From CAYLZW01 sp964388085 (GTDB lineage: Bacteria > Myxococcota > UBA727 > CAYLZW01): a stretch of 20,155 nucleotides of DNA. The stretch spans positions 1 to 20,155 of the forward strand of contig CAYLZW010000085.1 of NCBI GenBank assembly GCA_964388085.1. The letters are read 5' to 3'. The notes under the pieces were generated by a model. The model was not told the origin of the DNA. It saw only the letters and a program-made list of their open reading frames with translations, and ran no database searches. Position numbers and translations under genes: made by a program. Shown piece after piece: positions 1 through 9,460 of the stretch (position 1 is the first letter of the stretch; each line of letters begins with the position of its first letter).

Positions 1-2
1 CC

Positions 3-617
<615 letters not shown>

Positions 618-688
618 AGAGTGTGTTGGCTGGAAGAAGAACCGCGGACTGAGAAGCGCAGCGTCGTGACGGCGCGAGGATGGATGCC

Positions 689-1443
<755 letters not shown>

Positions 1444-1459
<16 letters not shown>

Positions 1460-1548
1460 GCGGCGAAGGGCTCGGCGACGAAGGGCTCGGCGACGAAGGG
1501 CTCGGCGGCGAAGGGCTCGGCGGCGAAGGGCTCGGCGGCGAAGGGCTC
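1444..1548. repeat. 15-bp tandem repeat, seven units, grown from the sdhB 3' end
   Basis: Seven head-to-tail 15-bp units follow the pattern GGCGRCGAAGGGCTC, with units starting at 1444, 1459, 1474, 1489, 1504, 1519 and 1534. The first unit is the end of sdhB and contains its stop codon. Units 5 to 7 are identical, units 3 and 4 are identical, and unit 2 differs at its first base. The downstream copies carry CTC where sdhB has CTG-A, so they lack the stop. Because 15 is a multiple of three, the array stays open in several frames. On the minus strand it encodes a Ser/Pro tail for the convergent gene. The spacing and purity suggest replication slippage. Confidence 0.93.
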
Positions 1549-2167
1549 AGCGCGCTCTCGACGAGATCGCCCGCGCGCGGGTGCCGCCCTTGGCGGATGC
1601 GCGCGAGCTCTACCCCGGCGGCGACGCCGCCACCGCAGCGCGACACGACGACGGCGCTCGCGAGCGCCCGCTCGATCTTCTCGACGGTGGCCGCGTCTCG
1701 TCGAGAGAGCCGCGGCTTCGCTCGCTGCACGCGCCAAGCGTCACACAGCCTCGGCAGGTCCGCGAGCGCTTGCACGCGCTCGCACGAGCGCGCGTCGAAG
1801 CCGTCGAGCTCGAGCTCCAGCGACGCCCGGACGTAGAGCGCCAGCAGCTCCTCGAGCTCGAGGCGCTTGACCGCCTCGTAGGGCAGCCGCTTGCCCGGGC
1901 GCCAGCGCCGGATGGGCTCGAGCCGGCGAGCGCGTACGAGCGCTTTGTCGAGCTGCTCGAGCTGCGCCCGCGCGGCGTCGTCGAGGGGCCGGCCCTGACG
2001 CGCGAGCAGCGCACGACGGAGATCTTCCAGCTCGAGCACGCTGAGGCCGCGCAGCTCGGGTGCCACGGTCTGCGCCGCGCCTGCCTGTGCCGGCGGCGAG
2101 GACGGCGGAGCCTCGCTGCCGCTCGCCGCGAGCGCGCACGTCACGACGACGAGCGCGGCCGCCGTGA

Positions 2168-3037
2168 TCACCGCTTGCTCTCGAGCAGCGCCCGGCGCGC
2201 GTCCATGGCGTCGCCGGCCCACGCGCGCGCGCTCGCTTCGTCGACGTCGTGCAGGCCGTAGAGCCCCGGGAACGGCAGCGGGTGGGTGGCGGGCAAGGTG
2301 CGGGAGGCCAGCGCGATCGTGGCCCGCCCCTGCCCTCGCCCGACGACGATCGGACGAAAGCGCAGGCTCTCGAGCGGCACGCTGTGCGCGGCGCCGGGCG
2401 CGGCCAGCACGGCGACCCTCTGGTTCGTCAGCGCGACGCGCTCGATGGGCCGGGTGCCGATGGCGCTCAGCACACCGCGACCGAACAGATAGGTGCCGAG
2501 GAACGTACCCGCGGCGACGAGCAGCAGCGCGGGCTTCGACAGCGCGCCGCCGGCCGCCAACGCGATGGGGACGCCGCCGAGCACGATGCCCCAGGACACC
2601 TGCGCGAGGCTGCCGAACAGGCGCGCTCGCGTGCGCACGCGTCCATCCGCGTCCGCCTCGTGCAGCACGCGCTCGCCCGCCGCGAGGCGCAGGCGCAGGG
2701 TGCCGTCTTGGTCGCGAAAGCAAGCCGAAGGGTGCGGCGGCCCGGACGGAGACGCGAGCTGCTTCGTGCTTCTCGCCGACAGACCGGCGAGCACGGCATG
2801 TAGCGCCGCCGCTCCTCCCGCGGCCCACAGCCCGGTCATGTCGCCTCGCAAGAGCAGCATGAGGGCGCCGGCCAGGCTGAGCGCGCCGCCGGCGACGAAC
2901 GCGAGGGCGCGGCTCGTGGGCAGCTCCATGCGGGCGCAGAGGCCGGCGGCGACGTCCTCGAGGAAGCGCTGCTGCGACGCCGGGCTCGTGGCGAAGCCGG
3001 CGGCGGACAGGGACTCGGCGCTCGAGAGATCGGTCAC
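2168..3037 (-). CDS. Membrane protein with PH-like C-terminal region
   Basis: This 289-residue protein starts at a GTG overlapping the TGA of the MATE gene (GTGA), preceded by a good ribosome-binding site (GGGAGG). Two hydrophobic hairpins are visible: one near residues 43-90 (ALAFVAGGALSLAGALMLLL, then GLWAAGGAAALHAVLAGL) and one near 165-210. A hydrophilic stretch that is probably soluble lies between them. After the last membrane segment comes RPIERVALTNQRVAVLAAPG, whose 'LTNQRV' resembles the TN/TDxRV strand of bacterial PH-like (bPH/YdbS-type) domains. The small membrane gene at 17060 shows the same layout. No enzymatic motif is seen. Coupling to the MATE gene suggests an envelope role, but the function is not known. 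Confidence 0.78.
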   Translation of the reverse strand: MTDLSSAESLSAAGFATSPASQQRFLEDVAAGLCARMELPTSRALAFVAGGALSLAGALMLLLRGDMTGLWAAGGAAALHAVLAGLSARSTKQLASPSGPPHPSACFRDQDGTLRLRLAAGERVLHEADADGRVRTRARLFGSLAQVSWGIVLGGVPIALAAGGALSKPALLLVAAGTFLGTYLFGRGVLSAIGTRPIERVALTNQRVAVLAAPGAAHSVPLESLRFRPIVVGRGQGRATIALASRTLPATHPLPFPGLYGLHDVDEASARAWAGDAMDARRALLESKR

Positions 3038-4413
3038 GCGTCCTCCCTTAGCGCGTCCGGCGCCGGACGACGACGGGCACCGAACAGCGCGAAGGCGAGC
3101 GCGACGAGCGCGCCCGAGATCGCGGCCGTCACGCCGATGGCCCCGAACACGCCGGTGGCGCCGAAGCGCGGCGCGAGCTTCGCCGCGATGGGGATGCGGG
3201 AGGCGTAGGTGACGAGCATGAGCAAGCTCGGCAGCGTCGTGCGACCGGTGCCCGAGAAGGCGCCCACGAAGATGAGCTCGACGCCCTGCAGCACCGACGG
3301 CGCCGCCGCCAGCGATACGTAGTCGAGCGCGTACGCCAGCACCTCGGGATCGTCGTTGAACCAGGGCACGAGCGTGGGCGCGGCCAGCAGGACGAGGCCG
3401 ATCCACGACGAGGCGAGCACGAGCCCGAGCAGCCCGGAGCGGAAAGCGACGCTGCGCGCGAGGTCCGGGCGGCCCATGCCCCAGGCCTGCCCGACGAGCG
3501 AGGCGCAGGCCATGCTGATGCCGTTGCAGGTCTGGTAGGAGACGCTCTCGAGGCGGTGCCCGATACCGACCGCGGCCATGGCGGCCGTCCCGCTCGCGGC
3601 GATGAGCGGCGCCAGCGACACCCAGACGAGATCGAAGCAGATCCCCACCGCCGCCGTCGGCAGGCCGATGCGCCACACGCTCCACGCGCTCGGCGGCGCC
3701 GCCGTCGACGGGCGGAGCATCCCTCGCTGGCGCGCGATGGCGAGCAGCACGAAGCCGGCGCCGAACCACGCGACGCCGGAGGCGGCCGCGATGCCGACGA
3801 GACCGAGCGCCGGCAGCGGCCCCCAGCCGAACGCCAGCGCGGGGTTCAACACAACGTTCACGACGGCGAACAGCGCCGTCACCAACAGCGGCGTGCGCGC
3901 GTCGCCGCTGCCGCGAAACGCCTGCTCGATGGTGTCGAAGAACCAGAGCCCGGGGCCGGCCACCGCGATGGCGACCAGATACTCGTTGGCCAGCGCGAGG
4001 ACGTCCGCCTCGAGCCCCATCCACGCGAGCACCGGCGGCCCGACGAGCGTCATGAGCAGCGACGCCGCCACGCCGAGCGAGGGGCCGAGCACGAGCGCCC
4101 TCTTGAACACCGCCCGCGCCTTCTCCTCGTCGTAGGCGCCCTTCGCTTGCGCGATGAGGCTGAGGGCGCCGAGAGAGTTCGTCAGCGAGAGGGAGTGGAA
4201 CATCCACACGAAGAACACGGCCGCGGACAGCCCCGCCAGCGCGGACGTCGAGAGGAGGCCGGCGCAGAACGTGTCCGCCAGCATGAAGCTCGCCTTCAGC
4301 CAGGCAGCGACGATCGACGGCCAGGACAAGCGCCAGATGGCGCGCCAGACGCCGCTCGCCACCGCGCCGCTATCGTTCAGGTGGTCCGCGAGGCGGACGG
4401 TCGCGTGCTCCAT
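3034..4413 (-). CDS. MATE family efflux transporter
   Basis: A 459-residue, very hydrophobic protein of normal MATE length, with about 12 likely membrane segments in two homologous halves. Family-like features are the N-terminal WRLSWPSIVAAWLKASFMLADTF, the loop ending the first bundle ('IAQAKGAYDEEKARAVFKRAL'), 'FRGSGDARTPLLVTALFAVVNVVLNPALAFG', and an equivalent second-half segment 'VGQAWGMGRPDLARSVAFRSG'. MATE proteins export cationic drugs, metabolites or dyes using a Na+ or H+ gradient. The substrate here cannot be predicted. The gene begins 9 bp after the mnmA stop and overlaps the next gene by 4 bp, so it is probably co-transcribed from the mnmA promoter. No clear Shine-Dalgarno precedes its ATG, which fits reinitiation after mnmA. 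Confidence 0.93.
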   Translation of the reverse strand: MEHATVRLADHLNDSGAVASGVWRAIWRLSWPSIVAAWLKASFMLADTFCAGLLSTSALAGLSAAVFFVWMFHSLSLTNSLGALSLIAQAKGAYDEEKARAVFKRALVLGPSLGVAASLLMTLVGPPVLAWMGLEADVLALANEYLVAIAVAGPGLWFFDTIEQAFRGSGDARTPLLVTALFAVVNVVLNPALAFGWGPLPALGLVGIAAASGVAWFGAGFVLLAIARQRGMLRPSTAAPPSAWSVWRIGLPTAAVGICFDLVWVSLAPLIAASGTAAMAAVGIGHRLESVSYQTCNGISMACASLVGQAWGMGRPDLARSVAFRSGLLGLVLASSWIGLVLLAAPTLVPWFNDDPEVLAYALDYVSLAAAPSVLQGVELIFVGAFSGTGRTTLPSLLMLVTYASRIPIAAKLAPRFGATGVFGAIGVTAAISGALVALAFALFGARRRPAPDALREDA

Positions 4414-4422
4414 GGTGTGGGC

Positions 4423-5601
4423 TCACAAAAGCACGCGCAGGGAGGCGCGGCGCGGATAGGCGCCGTCGAGGCGAGCGGAGATGAGGCCGCCGCCGAGCAG
4501 CACGTCGCCCGCGTACACGACGCCGGCCTGTCCGAGGGCCACGGCGCTGACGTCGTCCTCGAACTGGATCTCGAGATCGCCCTCGTCGCTGACACGCCAG
4601 CTCGCGGGCTGCGCGCGATGACGAGCGCGCACCTGCGCGAGCACGCGCTCGGGCCACGACGACAGCGGCACGGCGGCGTTGACGCGCTCGAGCAGCACGC
4701 GGCGCGCGCCGAGCAGCTCGCGCGGCCCGACGACCACTCTGCGCTCGGCGCCGTCGACGTCGAGCACGAAGAGGCGCTCGCCGTGACCGCCCACGTGCAG
4801 CCCTCGACGCTGCCCGACGGTGTAGCGGTGTACGCCGGCGTGCCGGCCGAGCACGCGTCCGTCCGCGTGCACGACGTCGCCCCCCTCGAGCGGGCCCGCC
4901 TCGCGCTCGACGACGCGGGCGTGGTCGCCGTCGGGCACGAAGCAGATCTCCTGGCTGTCGGGCTTGTCGTAGATCGGGATGCCGGCGCGCTGCGCGAGCG
5001 CGCGCACGAGCGGCTTGTCGAGGTCACCGAGCGGCAGGAGCAGTCGCGGCATGGCGTCGGCCGGCGTGCCGTAGAGGTAGTACGTCTGATCGCGGGCGGC
5101 GTCCTTCGGGCGCGCGATGGTGGGGTGCCCGTCGTGGCGAGCCGCGCGCGCGTAGTGCCCCGTGGCGAGCTGCGCGCCGAGCGAGGTGGCGGTGCGCAGC
5201 AGATCGCCGAGCTTCACCTCGTGGTTGCAGGCGAGGCAGGGGATCGGCGTGACGCCGGCTCGGTACCCCCGCACGAAGGGCTCGAGCACCGCCTCGCGAA
5301 AGCGATCGCGGGCGTCGATGGCGTAGAACGGGATGCCGAGCGCGTCGCAGAGCTGCCGCGCGTCGGTCATGTCGTCGACGGAGCAGCAGCGACCCTGGCG
5401 CGCGCGCGGGCCGTCGTCGGGCGCCAGGCGGAGGCTCACGCCCGTGACGTCGTGGCCCGCCTCTTTCAGGAGCCACGCCGCGACGGCCGAGTCCACGCCG
5501 CCCGACAGCGCCACGAGGACGCGCGCCCGCTCACCCGCGCGGGGCACCGTGAACGCGCGCGCGCGCGCGGCGACGTCTGGGTCAAGGGAGGCCTGTTGCA
5601 T
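4423..5601 (-). CDS. mnmA: tRNA-specific 2-thiouridylase MnmA
   Basis: This enzyme adenylates and then thiolates U34 in the wobble position of Lys, Glu and Gln tRNAs, with sulfur supplied by a relay or desulfurase. The 392-residue protein has the PP-loop ATP-binding motif SGGVDSAVAAWLL near residues 33-45. The first catalytic cysteine lies in PCLACN and the second in DSQEICFVPDG, with DQTYYLYG and TVGQRRGL between or after them. The C-terminal beta-barrel region is present. Length and motif order are normal. The N-terminus is slightly extended before the PP-loop (MQQASLDPDVAARARAF), and no strong ribosome-binding site precedes the ATG, so the start is somewhat uncertain. It is the first gene of a minus-strand operon running through the MATE gene and two envelope-protein genes. 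Confidence 0.96.
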   Translation of the reverse strand: MQQASLDPDVAARARAFTVPRAGERARVLVALSGGVDSAVAAWLLKEAGHDVTGVSLRLAPDDGPRARQGRCCSVDDMTDARQLCDALGIPFYAIDARDRFREAVLEPFVRGYRAGVTPIPCLACNHEVKLGDLLRTATSLGAQLATGHYARAARHDGHPTIARPKDAARDQTYYLYGTPADAMPRLLLPLGDLDKPLVRALAQRAGIPIYDKPDSQEICFVPDGDHARVVEREAGPLEGGDVVHADGRVLGRHAGVHRYTVGQRRGLHVGGHGERLFVLDVDGAERRVVVGPRELLGARRVLLERVNAAVPLSSWPERVLAQVRARHRAQPASWRVSDEGDLEIQFEDDVSAVALGQAGVVYAGDVLLGGGLISARLDGAYPRRASLRVLL

Positions 5602-5729
5602 CTGTGTCTACCGGCGCACCTCCGACCCTCGAGGTCGGTGCTGCGGCACCGTAGCGGTCCGACGGGAGGCTGTCAGGCGGTGTCGTCTTCGCTGTCTCCC
5701 CGCAGCCGGGGAAGGTATGACCACCGGCG
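5602..5729. promoter_or_regulatory. Divergent intergenic region with small inverted repeats
   Basis: About 128 bp separate the mnmA start (minus) from the GTG at 5730 (plus), so both promoters should lie here. I see no convincing -35/-10 pair. Small inverted repeats are present: CCGACC/GGTCGG at 5622-5638 with a 5-base loop, GTGC/GCAC at about 5638-5649, and a CCCCG/CGGGG-type hairpin at about 5697-5711. They could be operators or mRNA hairpins, but they are short and GC-rich. Confidence 0.3.
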
Positions 5730-6938
5730 GTGTCACACTGGTTGAGCGCTCGCCTGCTGGAAGACCGCGTCCTCGACGAGCAGGGGCTGGCGGACCTGCA
5801 AGCGTGGCCCGAGCTCGAAGAGGCCGGCCTCGTCGAGCGCGTCTGGCGCGTCGGCCTCTTGAACGATCGGGCGCTGCTCACCCTCCTCGAACAGCAGGGC
5901 GCGCGCGACGGCACGGCGCTCATCGAAGGCGCCCCCCCGTCGCCGGCGGCCCTCGGCGCGCTCACGCGAGAGCTCGCGGCGCGCTGCCGGGCCGTTCCGC
6001 TGCAGGTCGCGCGCGGACGTGTGGTCGTCGGCATGCTCGATCCGTCCGACACGAGCGCGCTCGAGGAGATGGCGTTTTTCACGAGCCTCTCGGTCGAGCC
6101 CCAGGCGGTGCGCGCGAGCGTGCTCTTTCGCGCGCTGCACGAGGCCTACGGGCTGCCGCTCGTTCACGCCGAGCCCGATCTGAAGGTGCGCTTCGCGCCG
6201 GCGCTCGATCGCTCCGGCAGCGGCGAGCCCGTGCCGGACGAGGACGACGACGTGCTGCCGCCGCCCGCCGGCGTGCGCCTGCCGGCCGTGAAGGTCCGCT
6301 CCAGCGAGACGAGACCCGCGCGTGGGAAGATGCGCGTCCCCGACACGGAGGACTCCCCGCTGCTGTCCGGCATCGCCGCCGCCGCCGAGGCGGGCTTCTC
6401 GGGCGGTCCGTCGACGAGCCCGGCCATCTCGCTGCCGGACGAGCAGGACGCCGCGCACGATCCCGAGCAGGCGCTGGTGGGACGAGACTCGCTGCCGCCG
6501 CAGGTGCTCCCGCTGCTCGTGCCTCCGTTTCGTCACGCGCTGTTGTTCCTCGTCCGCGCCGACGTGGCGGTCGGCTGGGACGGTCGCGCGGAGGCGCTCA
6601 GCACCGACGACATCCGCGGCGTGCTGCTCCCGCTCACGGCCGACAGCGCCTTTCAGCGCGCGCGCGACTGGCGCATGGTCGCCGCCGGCACCGCTCGCCG
6701 CCCGACGACGGTGGAGCGCATGCTGTTCCGCTTCCTGAAGGCCCCCGCGCCCGAGACGTTCCTCGTCGTGCCCATCCTCGTCGGGGACGACTGCGCCGCG
6801 CTGCTCTACGTCGACCGCGATCGCGGCGAGCTCGACGACGGCATGGTCGCGCGCGCGCGCCAGGTCGGCACCACGCTAGCGGACGGCCTCGCCCCCCTCG
6901 TCGCCCGCGGATCGCTGTTTGGCCCTCAGGGGTCTTGA
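5730..6938 (+). CDS. Orphan GspE N-terminal (MshEN)-like domain protein with GAF-like C-terminus
   Basis: A 402-residue protein. Residues about 75-142 read AARCRAVPLQVARGRVVVGM, then LDPSDTSALEEMAFFTSL and a terminal 'LHEAYGL'. This is the pattern of the second half of the GspE/PilB N-terminal (MshEN) domain, and residues 1-60 resemble its helical first half. No Walker A or B ATPase follows. Instead there is a charged, Pro-rich linker (about 150-250), then a region ending 'ETFLVVPILVGDDCAALLYVDRD', which looks like a GAF-type sensor fold. MshEN domains can bind c-di-GMP, but I cannot confirm the ligand residues. I chose the GTG at 5730; a TTG at 5742 is the alternative. A well-placed ATG at 5717 is out of frame. 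It ends 20 bp from queG, tail to tail. Confidence 0.8.
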   Translation: MSHWLSARLLEDRVLDEQGLADLQAWPELEEAGLVERVWRVGLLNDRALLTLLEQQGARDGTALIEGAPPSPAALGALTRELAARCRAVPLQVARGRVVVGMLDPSDTSALEEMAFFTSLSVEPQAVRASVLFRALHEAYGLPLVHAEPDLKVRFAPALDRSGSGEPVPDEDDDVLPPPAGVRLPAVKVRSSETRPARGKMRVPDTEDSPLLSGIAAAAEAGFSGGPSTSPAISLPDEQDAAHDPEQALVGRDSLPPQVLPLLVPPFRHALLFLVRADVAVGWDGRAEALSTDDIRGVLLPLTADSAFQRARDWRMVAAGTARRPTTVERMLFRFLKAPAPETFLVVPILVGDDCAALLYVDRDRGELDDGMVARARQVGTTLADGLAPLVARGSLFGPQGS

Positions 6939-6958
6939 AGCGGAACCACGGATCGTCT

Positions 6959-7942
6959 TCAGTCGCCGTCGTCGACGGTCCGCACCGCTCGTCGAGTCGA
7001 TCGCTCGATGCCTTCGCGTCCCGGACGTGCCAGCGGAGTGCCCTGCAGGTCCGCCGGAACGCTCTCCGGGCGGAGCGCCACGTGGCCTTCCCGAGGCTGA
7101 TAGCGCGGGTCGTCGGTTCGCTGCTCGAAGCGGTTCCACGGGCAGACCTCCTGGCAGAGGTCGCAGCCGGCTGCCCAACCGGAGCCATCGACGAGGGTTG
7201 CGTCGTCGAGGAAGGCGCCGGCGTCGTCATGCGGGCGCTCGATGTTCCAGGTGGTCAAGCAGCGCGCGACGTCGAGGACACCCGGCTGCACCAGCGCTCC
7301 GGTCGGACACGCGTCGAGGCAGCGGGTGCAGGTGCCGCACAGGTGATGGGGCGGCAGCGGATCGGGGACCTGCTCGAGCTCGACGTCGGTGACCAGCCCG
7401 CCGAGGAAGGTCCAGGTGCCGAAGCGCCGGTGGATGAAGAGGTTGCTCTTGCCGATGAAGCCGAGCCCGGCGGCCTCCGCCCAGGCGCGCTCGAGGACGG
7501 GGTCGAGGTCGTTGAACACGGCTGCCTGCGCGCCCTCGCCCGCCCGCGCCAGCAGCCGCCCGCGCAGCTTGCGGAGCCGCTTGCGCATGCTGTTGTGGTA
7601 GTCGCCGCCCCAGGCATAGCGAGAGACCTTGGCGGCGCCATCGAGCTCGCGCGTGCTCAGGTGCTCGTCATGATGCCCGCTGAAGTAGTTCTGCACGACC
7701 ACCAGCATGGAGCGCGCGTAAGGGTAGCGCCGCCTTAGCTGCGCGCGATCGTCGACGCTGTCCGCGAGCCACGGCAGCGCGCGCAGGTGTCCGGCGTCGG
7801 CGGCACGGCGCAGCTCGTCCGCTCGAGGCGTGCAGCGATCGGCCCTGACGAGCCCGGCGTCATCGAAGCCGACCGCCCGCGCCTCGTCGAGGAGCCAGCG
7901 GCCGAGCTCGTTGTGCGCGCCGGCGCGGGGAGCGGGCTCCAC
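6959..7942 (-). CDS. queG: Epoxyqueuosine reductase QueG
   Basis: This enzyme reduces epoxyqueuosine to queuosine at tRNA position 34, using cobalamin and two [4Fe-4S] clusters. The protein has 327 residues, near the usual family size. Visible hallmarks are YPYARSMLVVVQNYF, the active-site region 'VSRYAWGGDYH', 'AEAAGLGFIGKSNLFI', and the ferredoxin motifs CGTCTRCLDACPTGAL and CDLCQEVCPWN. The C-terminus is short and lacks the HEAT-like extension found in some QueG proteins. I place the start at the GTG at 7942-7940. It lies 1 base after the rnc stop and has AAGGAG about 7 bases upstream, inside the end of rnc. It is the last gene of the minus-strand set that includes rnc, so translation is probably coupled. 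Confidence 0.94.
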   Translation of the reverse strand: MEPAPRAGAHNELGRWLLDEARAVGFDDAGLVRADRCTPRADELRRAADAGHLRALPWLADSVDDRAQLRRRYPYARSMLVVVQNYFSGHHDEHLSTRELDGAAKVSRYAWGGDYHNSMRKRLRKLRGRLLARAGEGAQAAVFNDLDPVLERAWAEAAGLGFIGKSNLFIHRRFGTWTFLGGLVTDVELEQVPDPLPPHHLCGTCTRCLDACPTGALVQPGVLDVARCLTTWNIERPHDDAGAFLDDATLVDGSGWAAGCDLCQEVCPWNRFEQRTDDPRYQPREGHVALRPESVPADLQGTPLARPGREGIERSTRRAVRTVDDGD

Positions 7943-7943
7943 C

Positions 7944-8699
7944 TCAGCGCTCCTTGACGACCGCTGGGCGGCTCGCGGTCGACAGCGCGTCCTTGGCCGC
8001 AGCGCGCGTCGCTTCCTTCTTGTTCGCGCCCTCTCCGGCCCCAAGCCGCTGGTCGTCGAAGAGCACCTCGGCCAGAAAGCGCGGGGCGTGGTCGGGGCCA
8101 CCGCTGCGCGAGATGCGATACAGCGGCACGCGCCCGTGGCGCGCCTGCAGGAGCTCCTGCAGTTGCGTCTTCGGGTCCGCGCTGACGTCGGGGTCGTGCT
8201 CGGGAGGGGGACCGAGCAGCCTCGACACCACGAGGCGCGCGGCGTCGAGCCCACCGTCTAAGTAGGCCGCGCCGATCAGCGCCTCGACGGCGTCCGCGAG
8301 CAGCGACGGCAGCGCGCCGCCCCCTTCGCGCGCCTGCCCTCGCCCGAGCCGCAGCAGCGGGCCGAGCCCGTTCTCCGACGCTGCCAGCGCGAGGGCCGGC
8401 TCGGACACGAAGGCCGCGCGCCGCCGGCTGAGCTCGCCCTCATCGGCGGACGGGCTGCTCGCGAGCAGCGCCTCCGCCGACACCACCGACAGCACGGCGT
8501 CGCCGAGGAACTCGAGGCGCTCGTTGTGCGTTTCGCCGCGATCGCCACCCGAGCGGCGCTGCTGTTCGTGCGCGTAGCTCCGGTGCGTCAGCGCCAGTAG
8601 CACGAGCGATCGATCCTGAAAGCGCCGCCCGCACAAGCTCTCGGCCTGCTCCACCCGCTCATCGTCGCTGAGCGCGCTCCTTCGGGTGGGCGTGCCCAT
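7944..8699 (-). CDS. rnc: Ribonuclease III
   Basis: A 251-residue double-stranded-RNA endonuclease that processes rRNA precursors and structured mRNAs. The RNase III signature NERLEFLGDAVLSVV is present around residues 59-73. It supplies the Mg2+-binding acidic residues together with the later 'LLADAVEALIGAAYLDGG'. From about residue 175 a double-stranded RNA-binding domain follows (DPKTQLQELLQARHG through 'NKKEATRAAAKDAL'). There is a modest insertion after THRSYAHEQQ (RRSGGDRGET). The ATG at 8699 overlaps the upstream gene's TGA by one base, so the start is well supported. It sits between a phosphoesterase-like gene and queG in what looks like one transcript. Confidence 0.96.
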   Translation of the reverse strand: MGTPTRRSALSDDERVEQAESLCGRRFQDRSLVLLALTHRSYAHEQQRRSGGDRGETHNERLEFLGDAVLSVVSAEALLASSPSADEGELSRRRAAFVSEPALALAASENGLGPLLRLGRGQAREGGGALPSLLADAVEALIGAAYLDGGLDAARLVVSRLLGPPPEHDPDVSADPKTQLQELLQARHGRVPLYRISRSGGPDHAPRFLAEVLFDDQRLGAGEGANKKEATRAAAKDALSTASRPAVVKER

Positions 8700-9460
8700 C
8701 AGCTCGCGCTTCGACGCAGGCGGGTGCCGTCCCGCTCTCCGCGATCGCGGACGGCGATGTCACGCGGGAACGCCCGCACGACGCCGTCCTGAAAACCCGC
8801 CAGCAAGACCGCGTGGGCCGTGCGCTGGCCGTCCGGCCCCGCGGCGGCGTTGCGCGAGACCGAGCCGGCGCCGACGACGAGCAGGCGCGGCAGCCGGCGC
8901 ACGAAGCCCTCGTGTCCGCGGCCGACCACGAGCACGTCCTCCGCCACGCACGAGGTCGCCTCGTCGAGGTCATCGTCCTCGGCGCTGCCATCGAGCGCGC
9001 GCTGCTCGTCGCGCGGGCTGCCGTGCAGCACCATCACGCCGGAGCGATCGTCGAGGGACACGACGGCGGTGCTCGGCAGCTCGGCCAGGCGGCGGCAGAC
9101 GATGTCACCGAGCGCCTCGCGCGTGCGCAGGAAGTCCTCGAGGCGGGCCTCCTGCTCCGGGTCGCGTAGGGTGACGCCGTCGAGCGTGAGCGCCCCGAGC
9201 GCCAGGTCCGTCGCCCCCCGCACGAGGGTCGCGCCGAGCGCGTTCAAGCGCTGCCAGGTCTCGAAGGGATGGGCGCCGCCGAGGCAGTGATCGCCCGCGG
9301 CCACGATGCCGCACAGGTCGAGCTCACCGACCTCGTCGAGCACGGCCTCGAGCGCGTCGAGATCCCCGCGGATGTCATTCAGCGCGAGGAGGGGTCTGCC
9401 GACGACGCGCGCAGGGCAAGCAGCGAGGGACTGCGACCAGGTTCGAAGGCTCCGCCTCAC
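8699..9460 (-). CDS. Metallophosphoesterase-like protein with degenerate metal-binding motifs
   Basis: A 253-residue protein with the layout of single-domain calcineurin-type phosphoesterases (YfcE/MJ0936 type): 'LLALNDIRGDLDALEAVLDE', 'IVAAGDHCLGG', 'LVRGATDLALGAL', 'VMVLHGSP', 'VLVVGRGHEGFVRRL' and 'LLVVGAGSVSRN'. The family motifs are D-x-H, G-D, G-N-H-D/E, H and G-H-x-H. Here they read D29-I-R31, G-D57, G-A83-T84-D85, H146 and G-R181-G-H183. Several metal ligands are therefore replaced, so catalysis in the usual way is doubtful. The start is a GTG, and an 8-bp inverted repeat flanks it. A later start is possible, since the fold only begins near residue 23. It is head of an operon with rnc and queG. 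It might bind a ligand rather than cleave one. Confidence 0.82.
   Translation of the reverse strand: MRRSLRTWSQSLAACPARVVGRPLLALNDIRGDLDALEAVLDEVGELDLCGIVAAGDHCLGGAHPFETWQRLNALGATLVRGATDLALGALTLDGVTLRDPEQEARLEDFLRTREALGDIVCRRLAELPSTAVVSLDDRSGVMVLHGSPRDEQRALDGSAEDDDLDEATSCVAEDVLVVGRGHEGFVRRLPRLLVVGAGSVSRNAAAGPDGQRTAHAVLLAGFQDGVVRAFPRDIAVRDRGERDGTRLRRSAS

Noticed and set aside
3556..5745. A 729-codon plus-strand open frame opposite the MATE gene and mnmA
   Set aside because: Composition is Arg/His/Glu-rich with no motifs, while the opposite strand encodes two clear protein families over the same bases.
6939..6958. Possible terminator between two convergent genes
   Set aside because: The 20-bp gap has no stem-loop or T run on either strand.
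5333..7738. An 801-codon plus-strand open frame, with an ATG at 5717 close to a GGGGAAGG
   Set aside because: It spans parts of three recognised genes in another frame and is Arg/Ala low-complexity. The ATG at 5717 is out of frame with the MshEN-like protein.
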